Source: Bradyrhizobium retamae
Lineage (GTDB): Bacteria; Pseudomonadota; Alphaproteobacteria; Rhizobiales; Xanthobacteraceae
Direction of reading: 5' to 3'
Length of the DNA: 62,205 nucleotides
NCBI RefSeq assembly: GCF_001440415.1
Contig: NZ_LLYA01000168.1
Span: 1 to 62,205 of the forward strand
In this document: piece after piece, positions 16,933 to 24,478 of the stretch
How the letters are laid out: each line of letters opens with the position of its first letter
Position numbering within the stretch: position 1 is the first letter of the stretch
Position numbers and translations under genes: made by a program
The notes under the pieces: model-generated
What the model was told of the DNA's origin: nothing
Seen by the model: only the letters and a program-made list of their open reading frames with translations
Databases searched by the model: none

Positions 16933-17133
16933 CTACTGGCCCGGCTTTTCTCCGCTGGCGTCATCTAGGGAGACATTGGGGCTTTCGGAAGGTGCGCCAG
17001 GATCGCTGCGCCCCCGCGCCTGTGACTTCCGCCGCTTCAGATTTTCACGCAGCGCCAGCTTGAGCCGGTCGCGTCGTGAATCCTTCACATCCGCGCCGGT
17101 CTTTCCCGCGCCCTTGCCGTGATCACCCTTCAT
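16933..17133 (-). CDS. Small conserved basic protein
   Basis: A 66-residue, highly charged protein with the core RRDRLKLALRENLKRRKSQARGR, a helical basic motif I associate with small hypothetical proteins of Rhizobiales. The C-terminal third is acidic and Ser/Pro-rich, probably disordered. Function unknown. The start MKGDHGKG at 17133 is chosen because upstream residues of the longer frame show no conservation. It lies between the oxidoreductase and tRNA-Thr. Confidence 0.6.
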   Translation of the reverse strand: MKGDHGKGAGKTGADVKDSRRDRLKLALRENLKRRKSQARGRSDPGAPSESPNVSLDDASGEKPGQ

Positions 17134-17471
17134 CGTCAGTCCGCCGAATATGTCTGGTCGAGACGGCATCAGCGACGCCGCCATTCGAAGATAGCCGCTT
17201 TCGATCAGCCAGCCGCAATCGCGCCCGGCCTGCCACCATCCCGAACCCCGCGACAAGTAGCGGAAGCCGGGATTCAGCCGCTCAAGGCGAGATCGGGAAC
17301 CGGAGCAAGGCCCGAAGTTGCCCATTTGCGCCTGGTCCCGATCGTCGGGACGATTTTACCCCATTTTGATGCTTTCCCAGCCCGCCCGCGCGCTTGCACC
17401 AGAAGGGCCCTTGTGGCAAGAACCGGCCGCCTGTAGGGGCCTTTAGGGCCGATTCCCTGAATAGCGGGCAT

Positions 17472-17546
17472 GCTGCCGTAGCTCAGTGGTAGAGCACTCC
17501 ATTGGTAATGGAGAGGTCGACAGTTCAATCCTGTCTGGCAGCACCA
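17472..17546 (+). tRNA. tRNA-Thr (anticodon GGT)
   Basis: A 75-nt cloverleaf with encoded CCA. The acceptor stem is GCTGCC / GGCAGC, the D-arm is GCTC-AGTGGTA-GAGC, the anticodon stem is CTCCA/TGGAG around TTGGTAA, and the T-arm holds GTTCAATCC. The anticodon is at 17504-17506. Confidence 0.96.
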
Positions 17547-17682
17547 GCTTTTCCTCTGAACCATCAGCCACAAGGTTCCGGCGCGTCGGGCTGTGGCGGG
17601 TCATTCGTTTCCCTCGAAGACGTTGCGATTTCTTGAGCGTCGTCGTGGCCGTCTGCAGGAGCTTATGTAAGCTTGAAAACGA

Positions 17683-18447
17683 TCATGCACCGTAGAGTTT
17701 GTCGGTCGACGCAAAATGCAGGTGCGACCCTACGGCTTCATCCGGGACGATCCGATCGGTTGCACCACGTATGATGTCGTAGCATTCGCAGGTTGCTTCC
17801 TCGAGCCGCGCCCTGTCGATTTCAACTAGGCCCCGCCGGGCGGATCTGATGGCACCTAGGGCGCGGAGTTTGGCAATCACCTGCGTCACGGTCGTTCGTC
17901 GCACCCCGAGCAACTGCGAAAGTGTCCCCTGCGTTAATGACAGGACGTTGTTGCCCTCGGTCCGATCATGCAGGTGAAGCAGCCACCGCGCCATGCGGGC
18001 CTCGACCGAGTGCAGTCCGTTGCAGGCTGAGACGTGCTGGAACTGCATGAGTATCGACCTCGTGTGCGCCTCGACCACATGTCTGATGGCGCCGCTTTTC
18101 ATGTAGGCTGCATGAAACCGCGACACGGGGATTTGTGATGCGGTGCCGCCCACCCGCACGACCGCGGTCACGGACGACAAGAAAGAGGGTCCCAGCACCG
18201 ATAGTGCGCCGATCGCTCCCTCGCGCCCGATTACCGCAGTTGCGATCGTTTCTCCGTTCGGAAGGCCGAGCATGAAGGAGATGGCCCCGCTATGGGGAAA
18301 GTAAACGTGGTGGCGCCGATCTCCCGCTCGTATCACCACGGCGTCCTGCTCGAGCGATACCTTCTGGAGATGCGGCGTGAGCAACGCGAGGTCTGCCGGC
18401 GGCAACGCGGTGAGAAGTCGATTACCGGCGCTCGCCGGAAAGCCCAT
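17683..18447 (-). CDS. Crp/Fnr family transcriptional regulator
   Basis: A protein of about 254 residues with an N-terminal cNMP-binding-like beta-roll (LEQDAVVIRAGDRRHHVYFPHSG, IGREGAIGALSVLG) and a C-terminal winged helix. The recognition-helix region is LSQLLGVRRTTVTQVIAKLRALGAI. There is no N-terminal Cys cluster, so it is not an FNR-type oxygen sensor. The ligand is unknown. The start at 18447 is favoured because the conserved region begins just after it; an in-frame ATG at 18552 would add 35 residues. Confidence 0.85.
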   Translation of the reverse strand: MGFPASAGNRLLTALPPADLALLTPHLQKVSLEQDAVVIRAGDRRHHVYFPHSGAISFMLGLPNGETIATAVIGREGAIGALSVLGPSFLSSVTAVVRVGGTASQIPVSRFHAAYMKSGAIRHVVEAHTRSILMQFQHVSACNGLHSVEARMARWLLHLHDRTEGNNVLSLTQGTLSQLLGVRRTTVTQVIAKLRALGAIRSARRGLVEIDRARLEEATCECYDIIRGATDRIVPDEAVGSHLHFASTDKLYGA

Positions 18448-18832
18448 CACGAGAGACTTCTTCCCTCGGAGGAACACGGAGTTCTCCTGGAATGTCTTTG
18501 GTAGGAATGTCTTCTGCGCTGCGCCGACACTGACTCCACTTTCATCGTGCATCGTTCCGGCGTTGAGCTGCCAACTTGGATACGATACTCGCTGAGTACC
18601 CTACGGCGCCGCACGGGTAAAGGTACGGCAAACCCTTGGGTAATCGGGCGGAACCGCTTCGACACGAGCCTCAGGACCGCTGGCGAGGCGAAAAAGCTCC
18701 ATAAATTCAGTTGGCGGTGTTTTCTCGCGACAGTTCCCGTCTGGCAGCAACATCCCTTCCGATGGATGATCGACCTCAATCGGGAAATCAGCCGGGGAGC
18801 GGGATCGTTCGGCGTGGATTATCGGCAGCGGC

Positions 18833-19876
18833 TCATCCCGGCCCGAGTGCGACGTTGCGGAACGCCCTGACCAGCGACCCTTCCAGCTTGCCATCCATGC
18901 CGCACAGGATCTGGTAGGCGGCGGGCCGCGGCATTGGCGGCCGGTATGACCTCGACTCGATGAGCGCGGCGAAGATGTCCGAGATCGTCAGCAACCGGAC
19001 CAGATCGGAAATCTGCGAGGCCTTCAGTCCGTCCGGATAGCCGGAGCCGTCAAGATATTCGTGATGGTGCCTCACGCCGTCCAGAATTTCCGGGCTGATG
19101 CCGGACACGCCCTTCAACAGTTCATATCCGATCGCGGGATGGCGCTTGATGATCTCCTCCTCGTCGGAGTCGAGGCGCCCGGGCTTGTCCAAAATCGACA
19201 GCGGGATGCGCGCCTTGCCGATGTCGTGGAGGGTCGCCGCCGCTCCGAGCCGCGATACATCTGTGCCGGAGAACCCAATATCGAGCGCGAAGCCGACCGC
19301 GACGCCGGTGACAAGCAGGCAATGCTGAAACGTGCCCTCGTGATATCGGCGCACCTCGTCGAGCCATGCCGAAAGGCCATCCTGCCCGACGCGCTGGATG
19401 ATCTTCGACGTCGCACGCTTCGCATCGGCGACTTTCACCGGCCTGCCAAGGCGCACATTCGAAAACATCGAGGCGAAGGCGGCCACACCCTCGTCCATCT
19501 CCGATGCCGGAACCGCAGCTTTGTTCTCCGCGGCCGCCTCAACTGCTTCGATCTGCGCAACCTTGGGAATTGCTTCCTTGGCACGTGAAAGCACCGCGGT
19601 CGCGCCGAGCGCATAGGCCTGCGCTACCATCGAGCGCGAGAGATTGTGAACGACAAACAGTTTTTCGGGAATGCCGGCGAGGTCCTGTAATATCAGCCTG
19701 AGCCGATCGACGCGCGGCATCTGCCGCAGGTCGACGTCGACCATCAGCACGCCATGCGACCTGATCCGGGTGCCGTCGCCGCCCAGCAACCAGGGTACCA
19801 CGGCGTGCTGCGGCTCGAACATCGCACGAATCGCCGGCAACTTCGTCGGTTCGTCTGTGACAAAATAGACGAGCAT
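18833..19876 (-). CDS. HD-GYP domain protein, probable c-di-GMP phosphodiesterase
   Basis: A 347-residue protein. Residues ~1-105 resemble a degenerate receiver (LMVDVDLRQMP, VVHNLSRSMVAQAYALGATA) with the phospho-acceptor region altered. Residues ~180-340 are HD-GYP: TLHDIGKARIPLSILDKPG, IKRHPAIGYELL and VRHHHEYLDGSGYPDGL contain the full HD and GYP motifs, so hydrolysis of cyclic di-GMP is expected. No membrane helix. It is divergent from the GH16-GH1 pair. A long frame starts upstream, but MLVYFVTDEP at 19876 fits the domain. Confidence 0.9.
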   Translation of the reverse strand: MLVYFVTDEPTKLPAIRAMFEPQHAVVPWLLGGDGTRIRSHGVLMVDVDLRQMPRVDRLRLILQDLAGIPEKLFVVHNLSRSMVAQAYALGATAVLSRAKEAIPKVAQIEAVEAAAENKAAVPASEMDEGVAAFASMFSNVRLGRPVKVADAKRATSKIIQRVGQDGLSAWLDEVRRYHEGTFQHCLLVTGVAVGFALDIGFSGTDVSRLGAAATLHDIGKARIPLSILDKPGRLDSDEEEIIKRHPAIGYELLKGVSGISPEILDGVRHHHEYLDGSGYPDGLKASQISDLVRLLTISDIFAALIESRSYRPPMPRPAAYQILCGMDGKLEGSLVRAFRNVALGPG

Positions 19877-20068
19877 GTCGAGTAAAGTCCGTACGCGCCA
19901 ATATTGAAGAAACCGTCTCTCAATCTTGGAGAACTGAAAACAAATTGAACGATCGATGGTTCGAAAGGCCGAGCCCTCACTCGGCGCCATCGGCATCAGG
20001 CGCTCTAACGCGCCGCATTCTGGGACATCAGGGCTACCTTGCCGTTAAGTATCCACCTCGTATAACTA

Positions 20069-20088
20069 CGTACCTCAAACGAGGTACG
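20069..20088. promoter_or_regulatory. Perfect 8-bp inverted repeat upstream of the GH16 gene
   Basis: cgtacctc-aaac-gaggtacg forms a perfect palindrome with a 4-base loop about 43 bases before the GH16 start. A related half, acctcgta, stands 10 bases before it. This could be an operator for a dimeric regulator or an RNA hairpin in the leader. No regulator is known. Confidence 0.5.
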
Positions 20089-20130
20089 CACGCCGTTCGT
20101 CCGCAGACCATCAGATCGAGGGCATCGTCC

Positions 20131-21150
20131 GTGAATGATCTCCTGTCGTCGCGAAGCGAACGGCGGACCGAGAGATTGATGCTGTGCGCTTTGGTCGCGA
20201 TGGGCGGCCTGTTCGCCGGGCCAGCGTTCGCGCAGGCAGATCTCGCCGGGGCAACGGCCAAACTCACGCTGCAGGTCGCGACCGCCATGCTCGGCGAGCG
20301 CTGCCGCCGCGTCGAGGCGCCGAACCCCGCATCGTTCGCATCGGTAGCCCTACACCGGACTTTCCACGACGATTTCGATACCCATCCGCTGCTGGATGAA
20401 AGATGGGCGCCGTACTACGCCGGCGGCGCTGCCTGGCCGGAAGCGCGTTACTGGGGTGGCGAGGGCTCCGACTTCAGGCGCAAGACCAGCTACAATGGCG
20501 AACAGCAGATCTATGTCGATCCGCGCTATGGCGGGCGCGAGACAACGCCGCTCGGCCTCGATCCGTTCAAGGTCAAGGACGGCGTTCTCTCGATCGTCGC
20601 CAGCCGGACCCCGCCAGCGCTGAAGACCGTGCTGTTCAACAATGAATATATCTCGGGCATCCTGACGACCCAGAGCCGGTTTGCCCAGAAGTACGGATAT
20701 TTCGAAATCCGCGCCAAGATACCGGTCGGCACCGGCGTGTGGCCGGCATTCTGGATGCTCGCCGATGACGGCGGCTGGCCGCCGGAAGTCGACATCGTGG
20801 AGGGCCGCGGGCAACGGCCGGGCGACATCGTGATGACGACGCACTGGCGGATACCGGAGACGCAGCGCGTGGAACGCTGCGGGTTCGACTTCATTGTGCC
20901 GGACGCCCCGACCGCGTTCCACGACTACGGCGTGCTGTGGCAGCCGGATCGCATAACCTATTTCATCGACCGACAGCCGGTCTCCGAAATCAAGGTCCCG
21001 GTCGGCTTCCACGAACCCATGTACATGATCGTGAACCTTGCGATGGGCTCGAAGACTCTCGAAGGCGTGGGATTCGTCGATGGCGAATCTCCCAATATTG
21101 TCGCATTCGAGATCGACAGGATATCCGCCTACCAAATCGACGAACGCTGA
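20131..21150 (+). CDS. Secreted GH16 family endo-beta-glucanase
   Basis: A 339-residue glycoside hydrolase of family 16. The signal peptide runs to about residue 36 (LMLCALVAMGGLFAGPAFAQA). The catalytic motif E219-VD-IV-E224 (EVDIVE) carries nucleophile, helper Asp and acid/base. Flanking motifs FRRKTSYNGEQQIYVDP, KYGYFEIRAKIP and VWPAFWMLADDGGWPP match the laminarinase/lichenase-like subgroups that cut beta-1,3 or mixed beta-1,3-1,4 glucans. The GTG start at 20131 is chosen because gaggg lies upstream and the n-region of the signal follows; an ATG start at 20179 is possible. Stop is 12 bases before the GH1 start, so the two genes form an operon. Confidence 0.88.
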   Translation: MNDLLSSRSERRTERLMLCALVAMGGLFAGPAFAQADLAGATAKLTLQVATAMLGERCRRVEAPNPASFASVALHRTFHDDFDTHPLLDERWAPYYAGGAAWPEARYWGGEGSDFRRKTSYNGEQQIYVDPRYGGRETTPLGLDPFKVKDGVLSIVASRTPPALKTVLFNNEYISGILTTQSRFAQKYGYFEIRAKIPVGTGVWPAFWMLADDGGWPPEVDIVEGRGQRPGDIVMTTHWRIPETQRVERCGFDFIVPDAPTAFHDYGVLWQPDRITYFIDRQPVSEIKVPVGFHEPMYMIVNLAMGSKTLEGVGFVDGESPNIVAFEIDRISAYQIDER

Positions 21151-21162
21151 CCGGAGATCACG

Positions 21163-22626
21163 ATGTTCGGAAAATTCTCGCGCCGGCATTTTGCAAAGCT
21201 CGCAGGCTTGTCCGCGCTGGGCATCGCCGCCGCCCCAGCCGATGCCGCCACGCAACCGGCATCCGACCGGCCCGCGCCGGCGAGCTTTCCGAAAGACTTC
21301 GTCTGGGGCACCGCGACGTCGGCCTATCAGATCGAGGGCGCCGTGAACGAAGACGGCCGCGGCCGCTCGATCTGGGACACGTTCTCGCACACGCCCGGCA
21401 AGATCGAGGACGGCACCAGCGGCGACCGCGCCAACGAACACTATCACCGCTACAAGGAAGACATCGGCCTGATCAGGGAATTGGGCGCGAGGGCTTACCG
21501 GTTTTCGATCGCCTGGCCGCGGGTATTTCCGGAGGGAACGGGCAAGCCGAATCCGAAGGGCCTCGACTTCTACGACCGGCTCGTCGACGAACTCCTCAAG
21601 AACGGCATCGAGCCATACGGGACGCTATATCACTGGGACCTGCCGCAGGCGCTCGAGGACAAGGTCGGGGGCTGGCGATCCAGCGAAACGTCAAAAGCGT
21701 TCGGCGATTATGCCGGCCATGTGGCGGCGCGCCTGTCTGATCGCGTCCGGTCGATCTTCACGATCAACGAGGCCGGCAGGTTCGTGAATTTCGGCTATGG
21801 ATGGGGCGTCGATGCCCCCGGGCTCAAACTGCCCGATGCGGAGGTTAACCAGGTCCGCCACCATGTGGCGCTGGCGCATGGCCTCGCCGTGCAGGCGATC
21901 CGCGCCCATGGACGCAAAGGCACCAAGGTGGGTCCGGCCGAAAACGTCGCGGCCTGCGTGCCGGCGTTCGACACGCCGGAAAACGTTCGCGCGGCCGAGA
22001 TGGCGACACGCGAATTGAACTCGGGCTTTCTCGGCGTCATCCTGGAAGGCAAATATACCGACGGCTTTCTGCAGTTCGCCGGCAAGAACGCGCCGAAATT
22101 CACCGCTGAAGAGTTGAAGATCATTTCGCAGCCGAACGATTTCGTCGGCCTCAACATCTACGCGCCGCAGTTCTACATCGCCGCTTCCGACAAAGGGCCG
22201 GGCTGGAGCGTGCTGCCGTTTCCTGCCTCGTTCCCGCACATGAATTCGGAATGGCTGCGCGTCGGGCCGGAGACGATCTACTGGGCGCCGCGGCTGGCGG
22301 CAAAGGTCTGGAACATCGAGACGATCTATATCAGCGAGAATGGCACCTCGTCGGAAGACAAGCTTCGCGCCGACGGGCAGGTCTACGACCTCGATCGCAT
22401 CATGTATCTGCGCAATTACTTGCGGCAATTGCAGCGCGCGACGTCGGAGGGCGTCCCGGTCCGCGGCTACTTCCTCTGGAGCCTGATGGATAATTTCGAA
22501 TGGATCTATGGCTACGAGAAGCGCTTCGGGCTCTACCATGTCGACTTCGAGACGCAGCGCCGGGCGCCGAAACTGAGCGTCGCCTTCTATCGCGACGTGG
22601 TAGCGCGGAACGCGATCGGCGTCTGA
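21163..22626 (+). CDS. Tat-exported GH1 beta-glucosidase
   Basis: A 487-residue family-1 glycoside hydrolase. It begins with a Tat signal (FSRRHFAKLAGLSALG) instead of starting directly with the barrel, so it is predicted periplasmic or external; most bacterial GH1 enzymes are cytoplasmic. Family marks: FVWGTATSAYQIEGAVNEDG, YRFSIAWPRVFPEG, acid/base E203 in FTINEAG, nucleophile E392 in YISENGTS, and LMDNFEWIYGYEKRFGL. The acid/base loop is NEAG rather than the usual NEP. It follows the GH16 gene by 12 bases, and together they could degrade a beta-glucan to glucose outside the cytoplasm. Confidence 0.93.
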   Translation: MFGKFSRRHFAKLAGLSALGIAAAPADAATQPASDRPAPASFPKDFVWGTATSAYQIEGAVNEDGRGRSIWDTFSHTPGKIEDGTSGDRANEHYHRYKEDIGLIRELGARAYRFSIAWPRVFPEGTGKPNPKGLDFYDRLVDELLKNGIEPYGTLYHWDLPQALEDKVGGWRSSETSKAFGDYAGHVAARLSDRVRSIFTINEAGRFVNFGYGWGVDAPGLKLPDAEVNQVRHHVALAHGLAVQAIRAHGRKGTKVGPAENVAACVPAFDTPENVRAAEMATRELNSGFLGVILEGKYTDGFLQFAGKNAPKFTAEELKIISQPNDFVGLNIYAPQFYIAASDKGPGWSVLPFPASFPHMNSEWLRVGPETIYWAPRLAAKVWNIETIYISENGTSSEDKLRADGQVYDLDRIMYLRNYLRQLQRATSEGVPVRGYFLWSLMDNFEWIYGYEKRFGLYHVDFETQRRAPKLSVAFYRDVVARNAIGV

Positions 22627-22643
22627 ACGTCGGCAGCCGGCCT

Positions 22644-22877
22644 TTAATACCTCGCGGCTTGCCGGATTGATGCCGGGACCTCGGTGATGGGCCGCTGCTT
22701 GCTGTCGATTGCCACAGTCGTGGCGGGTTCATGCGCCAGCTTGCGCGATGAATCGTGACTGACGAATACGCCTGCAGCCGTGAGCATCAGCACGACATAG
22801 AGGGCGAACATGCCGCCGACCCATTTCCAATAAATCCGGCGGGCCTGGGGGGTAAGGCTTTCAAGTAATCGGCGCAT
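22644..22877 (-). CDS. Small single-pass membrane protein
   Basis: A 77-residue protein with one predicted transmembrane helix (about residues 22-42, MFALYVVLMLTAAGVFVS) and a C-terminal part outside (SHDSSRKLAHEPATTVAIDS). Function unknown. The start at 22877 is fixed by a strong gaggaggt site 5 bases upstream. It is convergent with the GH1 gene and divergent from the next gene. Confidence 0.7.
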   Translation of the reverse strand: MRRLLESLTPQARRIYWKWVGGMFALYVVLMLTAAGVFVSHDSSRKLAHEPATTVAIDSKQRPITEVPASIRQAARY

Positions 22878-22978
22878 GGTTACCTCCTCATCAGGAAACC
22901 TAATGGGCTGCGTATAGACCTCATGCCAGATACGGTGTGTGACGCACTTCACAGATGGCGATTTGTAATGGAGAACCC

Positions 22979-23299
22979 GTGACCGGAGCCGAACTGAAGA
23001 AACTTCGCGAGCATCTCGGCGAGGCCATCGGCCAGCCGCTCTCGGTGGCCGACATGGCCAAGCTCTGCGGGTTGCCGGCCGCGGATGGCGCCGACACTAT
23101 CCGTAGATGGGAGGTCACCGGTCCGACCGGGCCGGTGGCGGAGCTGTTGCGCATCCTGGCGATGGCCAGCGACCACTATCCGATCCTCGATATGTTCAAC
23201 GTGTTCGACCGCCACGACGTGCCGGTGAAAGATCGCCCGGCGCGGCGGCAAGCCTTCCGCGAGCAGATGCGCCGCGACGTGCGCCGCCGCATTGGTTAA
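22979..23299 (+). CDS. Small protein with helix-turn-helix-like segment
   Basis: A 106-residue protein. Residues ~3-60 read AELKKLREHLGEAIGQPLSV ADMAKLCGLP, reminiscent of a Cro/XRE helix-turn-helix, followed by IRRWEVTGPTGPVAELLRIL. The C-terminus is basic (RREQMRRDVRRRIG-like). DNA binding is only a suggestion. The GTG start at 22979 has ggag 5-8 bases upstream; an ATG at 22955 in the same frame has no good site. Confidence 0.6.
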   Translation: MTGAELKKLREHLGEAIGQPLSVADMAKLCGLPAADGADTIRRWEVTGPTGPVAELLRILAMASDHYPILDMFNVFDRHDVPVKDRPARRQAFREQMRRDVRRRIG

Positions 23300-23519
23300 G
23301 CAAAACTTGCCTGGGCCATTGCGAGGAAGGCGAGAATTAAGTCTTTCCTTACCTTTGATTAGGCCTTCGTTAAGTACAAAAAACGTTTGTTCGCCAATGG
23401 GTTGGGTTATGGCCTGCTGTCACCTCGGAGTGACAGCATTTTAGATAAAAGCTGTCTATCTGCGTGCCATGGATGACGCCGGCACGCGGTGTCGCCGAAC
23501 GGTTTTCGGAGACAGCAAA

Positions 23520-24245
23520 ATGAAAAAGATCCTCGCCACCCTCGTGGCCTTCGCAGCCCTCACCGCCGCCGCGCCCGCCTCTGGCGCCGACCTTGGCGCG
23601 CGCTATTACAAGCAGCCCGCTTATACGCCGCCGATGGTCGCTGCCCAATGGACCGGCTTCTATATCGGCGGCCATCTCGGCGGCGCCTTCAGCGGCAGCC
23701 ACGACTTCAACGGCGCGGTGCTGAGCGACTCCAGCGCCCGGCTGCTCGGCGGCGTTCAGGCCGGCCTCGATTGGCAGTTTGCGCCGAACTGGGTGCTCGG
23801 CACCGAGGGCCAGTATTCCTGGCTCGGCAAGAATAACCTCACCGCCACCTTCCCCGGCGCCTACGTCTACACCAATGATCAGCGCGGCCTCGGCTCGGTC
23901 ACTGCCCGCATCGGCTACACCTGGGGTGCGGGCCTGCTCTACGTCAAAGGCGGCTACGCCTATTCCGATAACCGCGAGAGGCTGACGCTCGCCGGCGCGC
24001 CGATCCCCTTCCTGCTCGATGGCAACCACAGCCACGGCTACACCGTCGGCGCCGGCGTCGAGTACATGTTCGCCCCGAACTGGGCGGTCAAAGGCGAGTA
24101 CATGTATTACGACTTCGGCAGCAGCCGCTTTGTTTCCCCCGCGGCGCTGGTGCCGTTCGGAAGCTTCCACAATGACGACCACACGCTGAAGCTCGGCGTC
24201 AATTATCGCTTCAACTTCGCGAGCCCCGTGGTGGCGCGCTACTAA
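23520..24245 (+). CDS. Outer membrane beta-barrel protein (Omp25/Omp31 type)
   Basis: A 241-residue protein of the small barrel family common in Rhizobiales. Signal peptide about 1-22 (MKKILATLVAFAALTAAAPASGA). The mature protein begins with the linker KQPAYTPPMVAAQWTGFYIG, then alternating strands (LLGGVQAGLDWQFAPNWVLG, YVKGGYAYSD, VKGEYMYYDFG) and ends with a terminal aromatic-containing strand KLGVNYRFNF. An eight-stranded barrel is expected. Role: cell-envelope structure or small-molecule pore. A rho-independent terminator follows. Confidence 0.92.
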   Translation: MKKILATLVAFAALTAAAPASGADLGARYYKQPAYTPPMVAAQWTGFYIGGHLGGAFSGSHDFNGAVLSDSSARLLGGVQAGLDWQFAPNWVLGTEGQYSWLGKNNLTATFPGAYVYTNDQRGLGSVTARIGYTWGAGLLYVKGGYAYSDNRERLTLAGAPIPFLLDGNHSHGYTVGAGVEYMFAPNWAVKGEYMYYDFGSSRFVSPAALVPFGSFHNDDHTLKLGVNYRFNFASPVVARY

Positions 24246-24266
24246 GCGCTTTCAACTGAGCATTGC

Positions 24267-24302
24267 AGAAGGCCGGCTTTCACACCGGCCTTCTTTGTTT
24301 TG
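24267..24302 (+). terminator. Rho-independent terminator after Omp gene
   Basis: A perfect 10-bp stem (agaaggccgg / ccggccttct) with an 8-base loop is followed by ttgttttg. It lies about 20 bases after the Omp stop. Confidence 0.88.
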
Positions 24303-24478
24303 TGCGTTTTTGTTCACCCGCCTGCGTTTTCCGATCTACGGAAAAATCCAATGCGGCCAGCGTCTACCGCTAAAATTGTGGCGAAAAAGGTTCCGTTTTT
24401 CCAAACTTGTTAACCGAGTATCGCGATACTGCCGCGCGAGGAAACACCTCAAGGTAGCATAGACGGGGCAGCGGGCAG

